This document shows positions 11,601-23,374 of a DNA stretch of 64,000 nt, one piece after another. The DNA lies in contig JAOCPU010000022.1 of assembly GCA_035772785.1 (NCBI GenBank), positions 310,001 through 374,000 on the forward strand. The letters are read 5' to 3'. Below the pieces are notes generated by a model. The model saw nothing but the letters and a program-made list of their open reading frames with translations, had not been told where the DNA came from and searched no databases. The DNA is from Phlebiopsis flavidoalba. Its lineage: Eukaryota > Basidiomycota > Agaricomycetes > Polyporales > Phanerochaetaceae. Each line of letters starts with the position of its first letter. Position 1 is the stretch's first letter. The position numbers were made by a program, and so were the translations under genes.

Positions 11601-14600
11601 ACCCTCGAGCTCGATAGTGATACCGGGCGCAAGGAATGCTCCGAGGGACTGACCGGCGGAGCCCTTCATGCTGATGTGAATAGTGTCCTTCGGCAGGCCC
11701 TCCTCACCGTACATCTTCGACACACGGTACGAGAGCGGGTACACAACGCACGGTCGGTGGTTGGTGACATGTCATGCACTCTAGTCCATGGGCTACAGCA
11801 GGGGCCAACCCGTCTGCGTGAGCGCAAGGGCTCGGCCTCGTCTGATAGATTGATGACGTGTCTACGAGGCGTATGTAGAGCTTGGTGGTCCAGATGTGCA
11901 CGGACGCGGTAGGTCGCGCCCGGGGTCGCATCTGCCAGGCGGGCTTGAGATGGCGGAGAGGTCTGAGGTGGGCGGCTCTAAGTCGTGCGACGTGACTTCT
12001 CGTCGACACGCTTAGAGGCATGTCGCGCGACCGAACCATCTCGTTGATGGTTGCGGAACCAAGCTTGGCCATGATAGCACGAGTTTCGGCAAGGTATGTA
12101 GAAGACAGTTTGATCGACCTGCTGGCGGGCATTGGCCTAGCGAACGTTGGCACGGCAGCTGATGGTCCTGGTATCAATCACCAACTGGGCAAGTTGTTCA
12201 CTAAGATGATCCGTGATCTCAACGCAAGGAAATATCAATGAAAATCACATTGACGTGACAGCTTTCCTCATCATAATGGCTATCCGCGATGGGGGGGGGG
12301 GGGGGGGGGGCGATCAGGGGAGTCGTAGCGAAACCCCACTCCTCGCACGCAAGCATACAGAGCGTATGGCAATGTCACGACGCCAGGTACGAACTTAGAC
12401 CGCAGTTTGGACCGATCCACACGACCTGCGGAAGTGGGCGTTGAGGGATCACAAGCAGTCTGGTGGTTCAAGGCGAGACCAAGCTCCCAAGGAGACGCGG
12501 CGTTCTTGTGATAGAGGTGGACCATATTTCCATCGGGAAGGGCACCAGTACCTACCGTCTACGTGGCGCAGGAGATATGAGGATATGGTGCGGACCTTTG
12601 GCCCTTCGCGACACCGCTGGCGCGACGATACCGACTGCCCGACCTTCGCAAGGCAGACGAGCTTGACGGAGACGACGCGAGCGTGGGTTTGGGCGTCAAC
12701 GGCTCTCTTGAGGTGGCGTGGTTAGCCTTATTAAGTCTGCTCTTGAGGATCATTCATAATGGAGTAGATGTCAGGTTGGTGGAGAGGTGGAGTAGACTGA
12801 GGCACGTGTCCGGACTGCGGCGGTCCCGAGTTGTCAGGGTTGCGCTCGAGTGGACGTGGAGAGCCTTTGGTTGGCCGGCTCAGCTCACGTGCTACCCCTC
12901 GCCGGGCTTTTGTCACGGGGCCTTTGCGTGCCAAAAAAATCTTAATTTGGAGCTCATCGTGCATCCGCGAGCGTTCGTTGGAGGTGACCCCGACAGAGGC
13001 CCGAAGGCGACCTGGTCTTGATGGCAGAGCGCATGCCCACATGGTGGGGGGGGTCGTGGCCGGATGGGCACGGTGATCTCGGGAGCGCTCGGGTCATTCA
13101 CGCTACCCTCGGGCCGGTGTTGGAACTATTCCCCCCCCCCCCCCATCCGGAGGTGTGGGGGGGTGACGGTTCATAGCGATTAGCGAGTGAGTAGATTCTA
13201 TAGAGTGGGGGGCGGGGGGGGAGCCACCTCCATGGAGATGGGAGGGCCGTATGTCATCGGCGCGGTGACGAAGCGGCGGACGATCTCGGTTCCACGGCTC
13301 GACTTGCTCGATGGGGATGGCGCTTGCGGTTTTCGAAGCGGAAGTCGAGGAGACCACGGAGGTGGACTGTCTTGCGCGTTGCTCGTTGGCGTTCTTCGCG
13401 TACGCGTCGTACGCCGACTGGTTCCCTTTCGCGAACGCACACATCTTGGAGGTAGGCGATGCCAAGAGGGGTCGTTGATGTGGGTCCTGACCTCGCCACC
13501 GGAAACGCCAGTGGTATTGTACGCCAGACTCGGGCATGCCAGGGGGGATGATAGTCTCACGAGACGGCCAGCCGCGCTCATGCATCTGTAGGCGTCCATG
13601 GCGAGGAGGTCGAAGGTTTTTTTAGCGCCCTGGACACGGCTTGCAGTGCCGTTGAAGCAGCTCTCGATGACCTCTGCGTGGAGGCGAGGGCTTCAAAGAT
13701 CTGGGCACCCTTGTAAGAGGGAAAGGGTTCGAAATACCCATCTTCGACATGACCTTGAGGATACCACCATCGACGATTGACGGTAGTTGTCCGTGAGCTG
13801 CTGAATTGTCTCGTTGTTCTTGACACTGGGATAGCGATTCGTTAGCTTCGGTACTCGAGTAGGACAGGTGTACACTTACAGTCCCTCTCGGACAATCTTG
13901 TGAATAGACTCCATGACGAGCCATGGGCAAATGGCATCGGCACCGTAGCCGAGCAGAACGCAAAGGGTGGTTGAACCTCACGAGCCTCGCCAGTCTCGAC
14001 CATGAGCGCAACCTTGGCACGCTTCTTTCTGGGGCGACGAGGTGGTGATGGAACACCACCACACGCAACGAGAGCCGAGAGAGGAACACGGCCGGGGCCG
14101 GTCTCGCGATCGGAGAGGATGATGACCTTGACGCGACGTCCTCGATGGCCTGCATGGCCTCGCTTTGGACACGCTCCAAGCAGAGCTTGTAGCCGGGAGA
14201 GACCCTGCTCCTTGGGGAAGGTGATGTCGATGACGCGGATGGCCAGGTCGAGTACGCGTACTTGAGCTCCTTCATGGCATTCATCTCTCCATAGTGAGGA
14301 TAGGGACTTGAGGAGGATACGGTGGCACTGCTGAGGGTTTCTCTCGAGCAGGTTGCCTTCTGGGCCGACGTAGGCCTCGAGAGACATGACGATGGACTCG
14401 CGGATAGGATCGATGGGAGGTTTGGTAACCTGGGCCCCCCCGAAAAGCTGGCGGAAATAGTCGTAGACGACGGAAGACGTGGGTTGGAGTTTGGACATGC
14501 ATGCGAGAGGTGGGCATCGTTACCCAATGGAGCCAAGAGCCTCCTTGCCGTCGGTGACCATAGGGAGCATGAGCAAGTTGAGCTGCTCGACGGGGCTGGC

Positions 14601-16354
14601 CGTACCCGAACGCAAAGTGAGCTTCGGGGCGTCGGTGATGAGGCTGTACTCATCGACCTGGGGGGTAATCTTCTGAGTACGCTTTACGCGCTTGACGTAT
14701 GGTGGGGACCTCGAGCATGTGCGTCTCGAGCCACGAAGCAAAGTTCTGCTTGCGGGCGGTGGTCCTCTTGAGCTCCTTGTTCATCAACAATCCTATACCC
14801 TCGTACGGTGTCGACGAGCAGCATACGACCGGGCTTGAGGCGACCCTTTGCGACGACCTTCTCGGGCGCGATGTAGACGGCGCCAACCTACGGACGCGCA
14901 GACCATGATGTCTTCGTTGGTTGGACGACCCGTAGCGGCATGGACGCAGGCAGTGGCGGTCCAGGTTCGCACCACAGTAGCGGCCGTCGCTGAACGCGAA
15001 GAGAGCGGGGCCGTCACCAGGGCTCCTGAAGGCAGGCGGCCCAGTTGTAGAACGCCTTCTTCTCGGGCTCCATGGTGTCGTTGCTCTGCCATGCCTCGGG
15101 AATGAGTAACATGACAGCTTCGGGGAGGGTGAGAACGCCGTTGACGACGAGCAGCTCGAGGACATTGTCGAACGCAGCGGAATCGGAGCCGCCGGACTCA
15201 ATGATGGGTATAGAAGGTCGAGTTGATCTCCGAAGTGCGACGAGGATAGCACACCCTCACGAGCACGCATCCAGTTCTTGTTGCCTCGGACGGTGTTAAT
15301 CTCACCTATCATTCAATGATTAGATCATCTTCGAGATCTCAGAAACTGCGATGTGTCAATGACGTACCATTGTGAGCAGCCCACCGCATGGGCTGAGCGC
15401 GATCCCAGCTGGGGAATGTGTTCGTAGAGAAACGAGAGTGTACAAGTGAAAAGTGAGAGCGGTATAAGACATGGTTGAGATCGTGGTAGTAATTGTACAC
15501 TTGAGGAGGGGAAAGCTGTCCCTTGTACACGATGTTCTTCGACGAGAGAGAACATACGTAGAAACCCTTGGCGAGCGAACTTTATACAGGATAAGATAAG
15601 ATGTGTTTAGCCTTGGCCTTATCTCGAGCGTAATGAAATACCACGAACATGCTGTGGGTTGCGTGCTTGCGAAGAAAGTACGTAACTGACGTTCAAAGTA
15701 CTTGGAAGTCGAACTGGCCACCACGAGGGTTGTGTTACCATCGCCATAAGAAGAGCGCACGACTACGAATGGCTGGAGGATAGCGGGCTCCTTGCTCGCT
15801 GCAGCCGGACCCAAGATAGTGCCATCGGTGGGCACCTCTCTCCAACCCAGCACCCGGAGACCGAGCTCTCCGGCAAGCTTGGAAAAGACTGCTTGCTGCC
15901 TCTGGAGGCCGACAGGGTCGTTCTTCTTGAAGAATACGTTTACCGACGCCGTACTCGCCTGGCTCAGGCAGCTCGCACCCCAATGTACCCCTCTCAGCCT
16001 CACGCTTGAAGAAGAGATGGGGGAGGCCGGTCATAACACCAGCACCGTCACCGTCGCGGCTCTGTCTGCGCCTGCGCTAGCACCCCGATGGGTCATCGCA
16101 CAGAGGAGCTGGCGAGCATCGGAGACGATCTTGTGCGACTGCTCGCCCTTGATGTGACAAATGAAGCCTACACCACAGGCATCTTTCTCGTATTCGTTCT
16201 CGTACAGGCCTTGGCTGGCTGGCAGCAGAGAGCCTGACCACGAGCTGGCGGAGTCCGATGGAGAACGGCATCGAAGCCCGTTCTGAGCATAGTTTTCGGA
16301 TTCAGAGTCAATATTCTGTAAGACAGGAGATGCGGAAGCACAGTCTGCGGCCAT
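8608..16354 (-). CDS. GLT1: glutamate synthase (NADH), frame-broken
   Basis: The enzyme makes two glutamates from glutamine and 2-oxoglutarate using NADH in nitrogen assimilation. Start [10 protein letters not shown] at 16354; the glutaminase domain follows with [16 protein letters not shown] (Cys nucleophile near 16,180), then [10 protein letters not shown] and [16 protein letters not shown]. Later landmarks are [19 protein letters not shown] across an intron at 15.3 kb, [18 protein letters not shown] residues near 13.65 kb, PWELGLA near 12.48 kb, IMMRKCHVNV of the iron-sulfur region near 12.26 kb, and the GXGXG barrel with [10 protein letters not shown] near 11.65 kb. The small-subunit part has RLLLTNNF near 10.43 kb, [18 protein letters not shown] before the FAD motif near 10.18 kb, a second dinucleotide site near 9.5 kb, and GVFAAGDC near 8.9 kb. 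A 59-bp intron (8774-8832) joins GI to NEGR exactly as the family requires. The span fits about 2,100 residues. There are dozens of small indels. The stop is uncertain (8608 or 8627). Confidence 0.85.
12291..12310. repeat. 20-G homopolymer inside glutamate synthase
   Basis: Twenty consecutive G on the + strand (C on the coding strand). It lies between codons for the family segment LIA and the segment IMMRKCHVNV, where no intron signals are visible and only a few codons are expected. This looks like a sequencing or assembly artefact rather than biology. Confidence 0.8.
13131..13144. repeat. 14-C homopolymer
   Basis: Fourteen consecutive C on the + strand within the glutamate synthase gene, followed by further short G runs up to about 13,220. 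I cannot tell whether it is intronic or artefactual. Confidence 0.7.
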
Positions 16355-16739
16355 AGAACGAGAGATAGACCTAATTCGACGCTTGGATGAGGGGGGGAAG
16401 GAGCGAGGGGCGGTGGGGAGCGGGCGTGGGCTGGGTGGAAGTGGTTGTGGTCGCTGGTCAAGAAACGAGGCGTCCAGAGAAAAAGTTCAGAGGCGGAGGA
16501 GTCATGTTAAGAAGTCCCTGAATTCCCGGAGGAGGGTCGGCGCTTAGCTCGTCTTTCAGACACCGCGGACCGACTCCGAGGCGAACTAATTAGCACGCGT
16601 CAATTTATCTAACCAATCACAGGCCGCCTTTATCGAAGCCAGCCCCCGTGAGCGTCAGGGCATGCCGAGCACGTGAGGCCTGCACCTAGCGTCCAGCCGA
16701 GCGCTTGAGAGAGAGGGCGAGGTTTTTTCTGCTTCGCTC
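16355..16739. promoter_or_regulatory. upstream region of glutamate synthase
   Basis: This is the stretch before the predicted glutamate synthase start, reading leftwards. It is purine-rich on the + strand near 16,385-16,440. I see no clear TATA box or known operator, so the promoter assignment rests only on position. Confidence 0.35.
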
Positions 16740-17603
16740 TACGACGACCTCCGCCGCCGCTCGCCGCTACCGTCGTTACCGACTATCTGCAGCAAGCTCA
16801 CACTAGTGGCTAGCAGGCTTTCGATCTCGACTGTTCTTGGACTGCCCCCGTCGGCCTCTCTTGGCCTGTCCGCTTCTGCAGCCAGCCCGGCTGTCAGTCC
16901 TCGCAGGGCGTCTGGACACGCCCACATGACGGGTGACGCTGGCGTGCGTGCGCCGCTGGTTCAAGCTGAGTGTCGGTTGCATTTGCCTCACGATCCTTTG
17001 ACTTTGAGTTCTCGTAATTTAGCATTTCTCGACCCGTCCTCCGCGTGACGGTACACCCCTCCGGCGATACACCAGCGAACGTCATCCAGCTTCGTTATAT
17101 GGGTACTGGAATGCGTCGTCCCGTGTCCTGTGCGTCGGCGTGCTCGCGGCGGTGCTCTGTGGCTAGGCCGGGGTACCCGTCTCTGTGCACCTTCGGTCCC
17201 CCCCTTGTTCCCTCTGAATGCCTTCAGTCCGCTGCCTTCGTTCCGCTGCCCCCACCGCTCACGTGAGCCTGGATGGGCTGTCCGATGCCGGGTGTGTGTG
17301 CGCGGTGATCTCCCTGCGTGGGGGAGTCTGCCTCTGCTTCAGGTCATGGCTTTGCCGCCACGCGCGGTCGCCGCGCTGGAGGTCGCTCCGCTTGTTCTGC
17401 ATGTGCTGCAACGTCTCCGGTTTTGGCGACTCGCCGCTGCTCATCTGGAACTTCCCAGACCGCTCGCCCACTGCCGCCAAGTCCCCGCGTCCATTGCTCG
17501 CCATTGCTGCTTTGGTTTTTGCCACTGTCTCAGCCATGCACCTGGTTGCTTGGTTCGCGACGGCTGTTGTGCGCCCCGCTGTCGCTGTCACTTGGTTCCG
17601 TCC

Positions 17604-17772
17604 TACCCGCCGTCGCCTCTGCTTAGTTCCGTGCGTCCATCGTCCTACCCGCCGCCGCCTCTGCTTGGTTCTGTGCATCCATCGTCCTACCCGCTGTCGC
17701 CTCTGCTTGGCTCCGCGCGTCCATCGTCCTACCTGCCGTCGCCTCTGCTTGGTTTATGGCATCTGTCGTCCA
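17604..17772. repeat. 42-bp tandem repeat, four copies
   Basis: Units beginning TACCCGCCGTCGCCTCTGCT-like start at 17604, 17646, 17688 and 17730, an exact 42-bp period with a few substitutions. Because 42 is a multiple of three, the translated frames show a 14-residue repeat; this does not by itself indicate coding. Confidence 0.85.
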
Positions 17773-17884
17773 CCCCGCCGCTGCTGTTGGCTGCCCCTGT
17801 GGCGTCACCACTTGTCTCGTCATGCGCGGACGTCCTTCGGGGCTGTGCCCGCCTCGGTTTTCACGCGTGCCGCACATGCGATCT

Positions 17885-18155
17885 CGTCGTCACACTCTCA
17901 CCCATGCTGCGCGTGCATTCTCGTCGTCACGTCTTCACCCATGCCGCACTCCTTTGGGACCTCGGCGGCATGGGGTCTCGTCATCACGTTTTCACCCATG
18001 CCGCACCCCTTCTGGGCTCTCGGCGGCATGTGGGTCTCGTCGTCACGTCTTCACCCATGCCTCGCACTCCTTTGTGGACCTCGGCGGCATGTGGTTTCGC
18101 GTTTTCACCCTTGTCGCACCCCCGTTTGGGCTCTCGGCGGCATGTGGCCTTGTCG
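17885..18155. repeat. 57-60 bp degenerate tandem repeat, about five copies
   Basis: Units share TCGTCGTCACGTCTTCACCC and a downstream CTCGGCGGCATG. Unit starts are near 17,921, 17,978, 18,037 and 18,097, with partial units on either side. The period varies between 57 and 60 bp, so the frame is not kept, which argues against coding. Confidence 0.8.
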
Positions 18156-20457
18156 TCATGTTTCCTTTCACCCAGGTCCCGTCATCCCTGTTGCACCACA
18201 CTGCACTCTTGTGGGACCTCAGTGCATGTGGCATTGTCCTTGCTTTTGCTTTTGTCGCGCTCATCGTCTCGCTGTTTATATACGCTGTTTCTTTTTTTTT
18301 TTTGTGCAGTCGTTCTGTCAAGGGGGCTGTATCGTACTCGTCTCGCCCGTGCTACACGATCTCAGTACTCCGGTGGCTCGTAGTCCCGTGCAGTGTCGTT
18401 GTTCTTTTGCACGTTTTGTTGTCGTGGTTGCTTTGGTGGTGACCACGTCATGATTTGTCTTTGCCCACGGTTCTCTTGGTGGGACTCTGGTGGTGCCCGC
18501 TCGCACGTCGCTCGTTTCTTTCGGTCGCGTTGCTATGTGCGGCCATCCTCGGCTGGGTAGGGGACCCGGCTCGTTTTTTTGTGCAGCGTGTCTCTCTTGC
18601 CCGTTGTTTGCCTTGCGGCACACCGTCGTTTTGTAGGGCGGCATGGTGCTGGTCTGGGTCTCTTGTTGCGCTCTCGCAGGGCCCTTGGGCTGATCTGGCA
18701 GCGTGGTCTGCTTTCCGGTCCATGGAGCTGGCGGCATGTTGCTTCTGGTGCCGAGCGTGCAGAATCCTGCAGATTGTGCATCCATCCTGAACTGCTCACT
18801 GTGAGCTGCCGTGGGCATACGGGGGTACCAGTGATGTGAGCGGGACGAACCGCAGTCCGTCAGTGTAGCGTGCACTTGGCCGCGTTCGTCGAGCTGGGCT
18901 GCACAGTTGCGTGCTGGCTCGTGGGCCTGGTGCGGCGCCCTTGTGGTGGATGTGAGCCAGGATCCCGGCTTGAGTTTCTCGTTTGTAGTGTCTGCTGCAG
19001 CCGGCCTGGCAGAGTCGCATTTGTTTAGGCCCATTAGTGTTGGCTGTTATCTGTGCAGTTGCGAGTTCCTCGCGGATTTCTAGTGCGGAGCTGCGGTTGT
19101 GCCTCTCAGGTCCCTGAACATTCTCGGGGTTCACTGGGGGTGCCGCGCGGCTTTGACTGGATCTCTGTGCTGGGCTGCGCTGCGTCGGTTCCGTGTTCCA
19201 TTTGTGTAGCCCGGTTCGTGCTCGTGGATTCTCGGCACGGAGCATTGGTCACTCACGGCTGCGGCGTTTGCACTACCAGTGGTACCACAGGCTCACGGTA
19301 GGACTTGTTGCATTATCGTTTTGCGCGTCCACCTCGTTCTTGTTCGGTTTGGCATGGTGTCGTCTGGTCGGTTGTCTCCCGCAGGGTGCGGTGGCGGTGG
19401 AGCAAGTTGCGATGAGATTACTCTCGTGCTGGGCCTTGAGGCACTGCCGACCTTTGTCTGTGCACCGCGAGAGCGGTGTTGGTGGTCCGCTGTGTGTCAG
19501 TCGCCGGCGCGGCGGAGGCTGCCGTGTGACATGTGTGCGGCGGCATGTTGCCTGGCTGTCCGGTGTCGAAATGCTGCGGTTAGGTCGGTCTGCGTTCTTT
19601 ACCTCGTTGTGCTTTCCTTCTTGCGCGTCGCCATTCTCTTCGCGGCCTGACAGCGTGCGTCGCCGTTTCTCTTCGCGGGCTGCGGCCTGGCAGCCGGTGC
19701 TCTACTGCTTCCGTCGGCCCTCAACCCAGCGTTTTCAGTGCTAACCCTAGCTTGTGCGCTGTTTACTTCAATCTCCTGACGTGCTCCGCCGCCACGTCGC
19801 CAGTGCTCCACTTCAACACTTGCAGGTTGTTAGCTGGCGCCCGCGAGCTACTCATTTGTTTGTTGTTGTTTGGTCCCTATGGAGGATTCCTGTTCGGTTG
19901 GGTTTAGGTCCCTATGATTCCAGTCGGTTTGCCCGTCTATGCACGCACACTCGCGGTGGTGATGTCCCTCCTGTTGTGCGTGGCTTTGAGTGCCTACGCG
20001 TATGCTGCTCTGTTCGGTGTCACACACCATTTATTTGCCTTGCGGCTTTCACCTGACTCTGGTGTGCCCAAGTCCTACTTGCGTTGGGTCATTTTCCTCT
20101 GTCGCTTTTTGCCCAGTTCTGTATTTCTCCGCTCTCCCTGGTCCCGGCGTTGTGTGGTCTGTCTCGTTGCGCTGTTGACTGTGGCTGAGGTATACCGTGT
20201 AGACATTTTGGTTTCGTTTTGGTGCGTCTCTGGGCTTCTAGGTAGCTGTCTCGTGGGGTCTTGCGGTTGCCCTGCGCCCTCCGTCTCGCCTTCGCGTTGG
20301 CTGGTGCCTCACTGCCGACGCGCTGTTGGTTGGTGTGTATGGTCCTTGGACCTCACCCAGCGCTGTGGGCTTCCCGATGCCCTTGGCAGCTGCTTGGGTG
20401 GTTAGGATAGCTTCGCGTAGGCCGCGCGGCTGTCTGTGTGGCGCTGCTGGAGGCAAT

Positions 20458-20811
20458 GGAGCCACTGTGCGTGGCTGCCGCGTCTCAGTGTTTGATGTGT
20501 GTCACCCCGGAAGGTTCCTCAGTGCACTTGATGCGAGTGTTTGCCCGTCTCGCAACTTGTCGGAGTGGTACGTGGGTCATATTGTGCCAGTTTTGCAAGT
20601 CGTCGGTTGAGGCTCTGTGGCGTCGCCGAGGGCTGGAGCCGCTGTGCATGGCTGCCATGTCTCAGTGTTTAGTGGCGTGCGTCGCACCCGGGGGGCCTCT
20701 CAGTGCGCTCGCTGCGTATATTTGCCCGTCTCACAGCTTGTGTCTGAGTGGTACATGGGTCGCGTTGTGCCAGTTTGCGGATCAGTTGGAGCTCTTTGGG
20801 CTGCGGCAATG
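20458..20811. repeat. 177-bp tandem duplication
   Basis: Two diverged units start at GGAGCCACTGTGC (20458) and GGAGCCGCTGTGC (20635). They share TGGCTGCC, GTCTCAGTGTTT, TTGCCCGTCTC and GTGCCAGTTT in the same order. The copies differ by many substitutions and a few indels, so the duplication is old. Confidence 0.8.
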
Positions 20812-21150
20812 CCACCTTGCCAGACCTAACCGCCCCCAGGGCCCCGCACGGGGGAGCGGGGCGCTGCAGTTCTGCTGTCGGTGGTTGGGTGTGGGCAGCT
20901 CTCTCTGTTCGCCGCGGTCCGCTGCTTGCCGGTTTGCGACAACCTACCAGCAGCGTGGTTGGGGAAGCGGCTCACTCGTGCTGCGTACACCGCCCTTCGG
21001 GCGTCTACCCAACCTACACAGCGCAGCGCGTACCGTCTCTCGACTCGACACTGCCCTCTCTCGGTGCGACGAAGCTGGAGAGGACGGAAGTCCGGGCATC
21101 CCGTTCCGGTTCGTTTGATCGCGTTTTGCAGCCCAGTTCGCCAGCTGAGA

Positions 21151-23374
21151 TTGAACCGGGCTAAACCAAGACGCCATTCAGGCGCAATCGTCGTCGCTTT
21201 CTCGCTCTCCTCAACCCTCTCCCGTCAGAAATCTAGGAACGCAGCACCAGAACACGTATGCCATGCGATAACGGCGAGGCTATCGCACGAAAGGCTATCG
21301 TCCTGGCCTGATCACTTTTGCCTACTCGCTGGGCTATGCGTCAAAGTGAAACATCTCTCCCCGTTCTGCGCACGTAGAAAGGGCGAGTGCTGCATCGCAT
21401 GACACGCACCTCTACAAAGATAGCTCGAGCATCTTCGAACGTGGACTGTAAACACCGCGAGTCTTACGCCATTCTGTTCTCCGTTGTAGTGCAGGACGCT
21501 TCGGCCGTGCACTCATCACTCGGTGTGAGCTGTGTCTCTTCAAATCTCGACGAGTTTTGTACTTGGCTTACCCCACTCCGTGGCTGCGCAGATATCGAAT
21601 GTCACCTTACAGGGAAGAAGTGTATTGGCGTAGAAGTCGCCAGCAGCCTCGGCGTGCGAAGCCCAAGAACTTCACTTCCTTCGGCAGGTCTGCCTACGGC
21701 GGTGTGGTTCTCAGGCTTCATCGCTTCGGTGCTACGCAATAGGACGTGCGTGAAGCGTCGGTGAGTCGCTCTGATTCCGTTTGAGTACGCTTCTTGCGGT
21801 CATCTTCGATTAGCAGAGATTGAGCCAATAGCCTTTGGGCGACTGGACGACAACACGAAAGCATGAACACCGCGAACCCAAAGTTTGCCCACGTCATTTA
21901 CTGCTTGTGGTCGCTCGTAAACACCATCGCCAATGATTCTGTGGTGTGCATACATCTGGACACTCCGGCGGTGAAATCTTGTACACTAGGGACACAGGCG
22001 GTTCCGGTGATCGCTGGTTTGAGGCTCGTGTGTCCACGAAGTTTGCCATCGTCCATCTCTCCCTATCTCTCCGCATATAATTATCTCCATCTCAATCTGC
22101 ACACGTTCGTTGTTGCGCTTGCCTCCGAATGCTTTAACTTCCACGATGAGTGGTCTGAAGAACCATCGGCCACTTGGACTTGGTCTCAACATCATGGGTC
22201 GGAATCCTCTGCCGTTCGGCGGGCGGTAGTGGATCGCTATGTTCTATGCGCAATTTACAGAACCTTCCACAACGCTTCAAGTTCTTGTGGCCTCGTGCAA
22301 GTACGTTTGCATGGTCGTGTCATTATGATGAAGGCCGCTCATAACCGTTTCCTGATATTGATTACTTAGATTTTTGCTAGCGGCCCATGCCACGTCATTT
22401 TACGGCTTGGGAGCAAATGTTTTGATATCCGGTATTGTATTGAAGGATCAATATTGGCGCATGCCAACATGCAGCCCGTCAAATGCGTTCTCCCGAGTGT
22501 TCCGTTTGTGTCAACAAACCCAAGACGAACTCGGTCATTCAGCAAATGTTAGTGACCACTGGAGTTGAGCGTTGCCTTTCAGACAAGGCAATCTTCAGGC
22601 GAATTATTGCGTTAGACAAGCGCAAATTTCTCATTGAGAGGCGGGAACTGTATGTCAACACCCCGCCTCAGTCTCATAGACACGCTTCTGCGCAGCGGCC
22701 TTGGGCTAAAGCGGGCCCAGCCAGCGTCTGGAAAAACGCATCGTATTGGCAGCCGTGCCTTGGTGGCGCTCGGCAATCACCGCGCCAAAGCGCGAAGCAT
22801 TTTCTCCCTCGAGCGCTCGCCAAGACGTTCTTCGCCCCTCCCCCCACTCTTCGAGGGCTTACGAGACCAAGTCCTCGATGTACATAGCACCTCAAAAGCT
22901 TTAACCCAATATCTTCATTCCGCTTCTCCTGTGCTCAAATACCCCTCCTCGCTACTCAAGCAACGCGCGGTTTATCGAGCGACTTCTATCTTGTCAGGGT
23001 TGCCATCGGGTTGCTACGATCGGGATATTAGCGACGACAGAACACGGTCACATCCAAAACGTGGACTTGTTTGCCGAGTGGGAGTACACTTCTTTTCTAT
23101 GGCTGAAGATGTTTCAAACTCTCCGTGAGCTTCCTTCCGCTGCTCGCCCAATCGCGTACTCACTGCGCACATCCCGCTCAGGGCACCCCGCGCAGAAGCG
23201 ACGCTTTCTATCCTCGGCGGGGCGAATAATGCTCAATTTTTGCCATACCGCTGACATACAAATACTGGGCTCTCTCGCCATTTGAACGCATCGACCCCAG
23301 GTCTTCTCGTTCTCTCCCCCAGTTTTTTGCTTTACCCAAACACTCCCTAATCCCTACACTCCTTACTCGTCAAG
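21151..23374. other. unassigned region with plus-strand ORFs
   Basis: Base composition returns to normal. Plus-strand frames at 21,387-21,764 (125 aa), 21,863-22,369 (168 aa), 22,483-22,887 (134 aa), 22,634-23,128 (164 aa) and 23,061-23,285 (74 aa) follow each other in the same direction and could be exons or frame-shifted parts of one gene. The last contains LFAEWEYTSFLWLKMFQTLRE, which reads like real protein. I recognise no family. Confidence 0.35.

Larger units (their letters stand above)
16740..21150. repeat. adenine-poor, repeat-rich, probably non-coding block
   Basis: The + strand is strikingly poor in A over more than 4 kb (for example 3 A in 17,101-17,160 and about 6 in 19,441-19,500), unlike both flanks. 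All three stop codons contain A on one strand and T on the other, so the bias alone produces long open frames: two overlapping plus frames exceed 400 codons (17,130-18,383 and 17,218-18,453) and a minus frame reaches 238 codons. They are Cys/Arg/Ser or Thr/Gln/Ala-rich and contain tandem repeats; I recognise no reverse transcriptase, integrase or transposase motif. It may be a decayed transposable element or satellite-like DNA. Confidence 0.6.

Noticed and set aside
11292..11912. 206-aa plus-strand ORF within glutamate synthase
   Set aside because: It is the reverse shadow of the GXGXG region, which reads clearly on the minus strand.
13622..14653. 343-aa minus-strand ORF, the longest single frame inside the glutamate synthase gene
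   Set aside because: It is Ser/Pro/Arg-rich and out of frame with the recognisable enzyme segments (such as [10 protein letters not shown] and [18 protein letters not shown]), which occupy another frame of the same strand.
17130..18453. Two overlapping plus-strand frames of 417 and 411 codons, and Thr/Gln-rich minus frames, as candidate large genes
   Set aside because: The frames overlap each other, are low-complexity, include tandem repeats whose period breaks the frame, and are explained by the lack of A (no stop codons). No domain motif was found.
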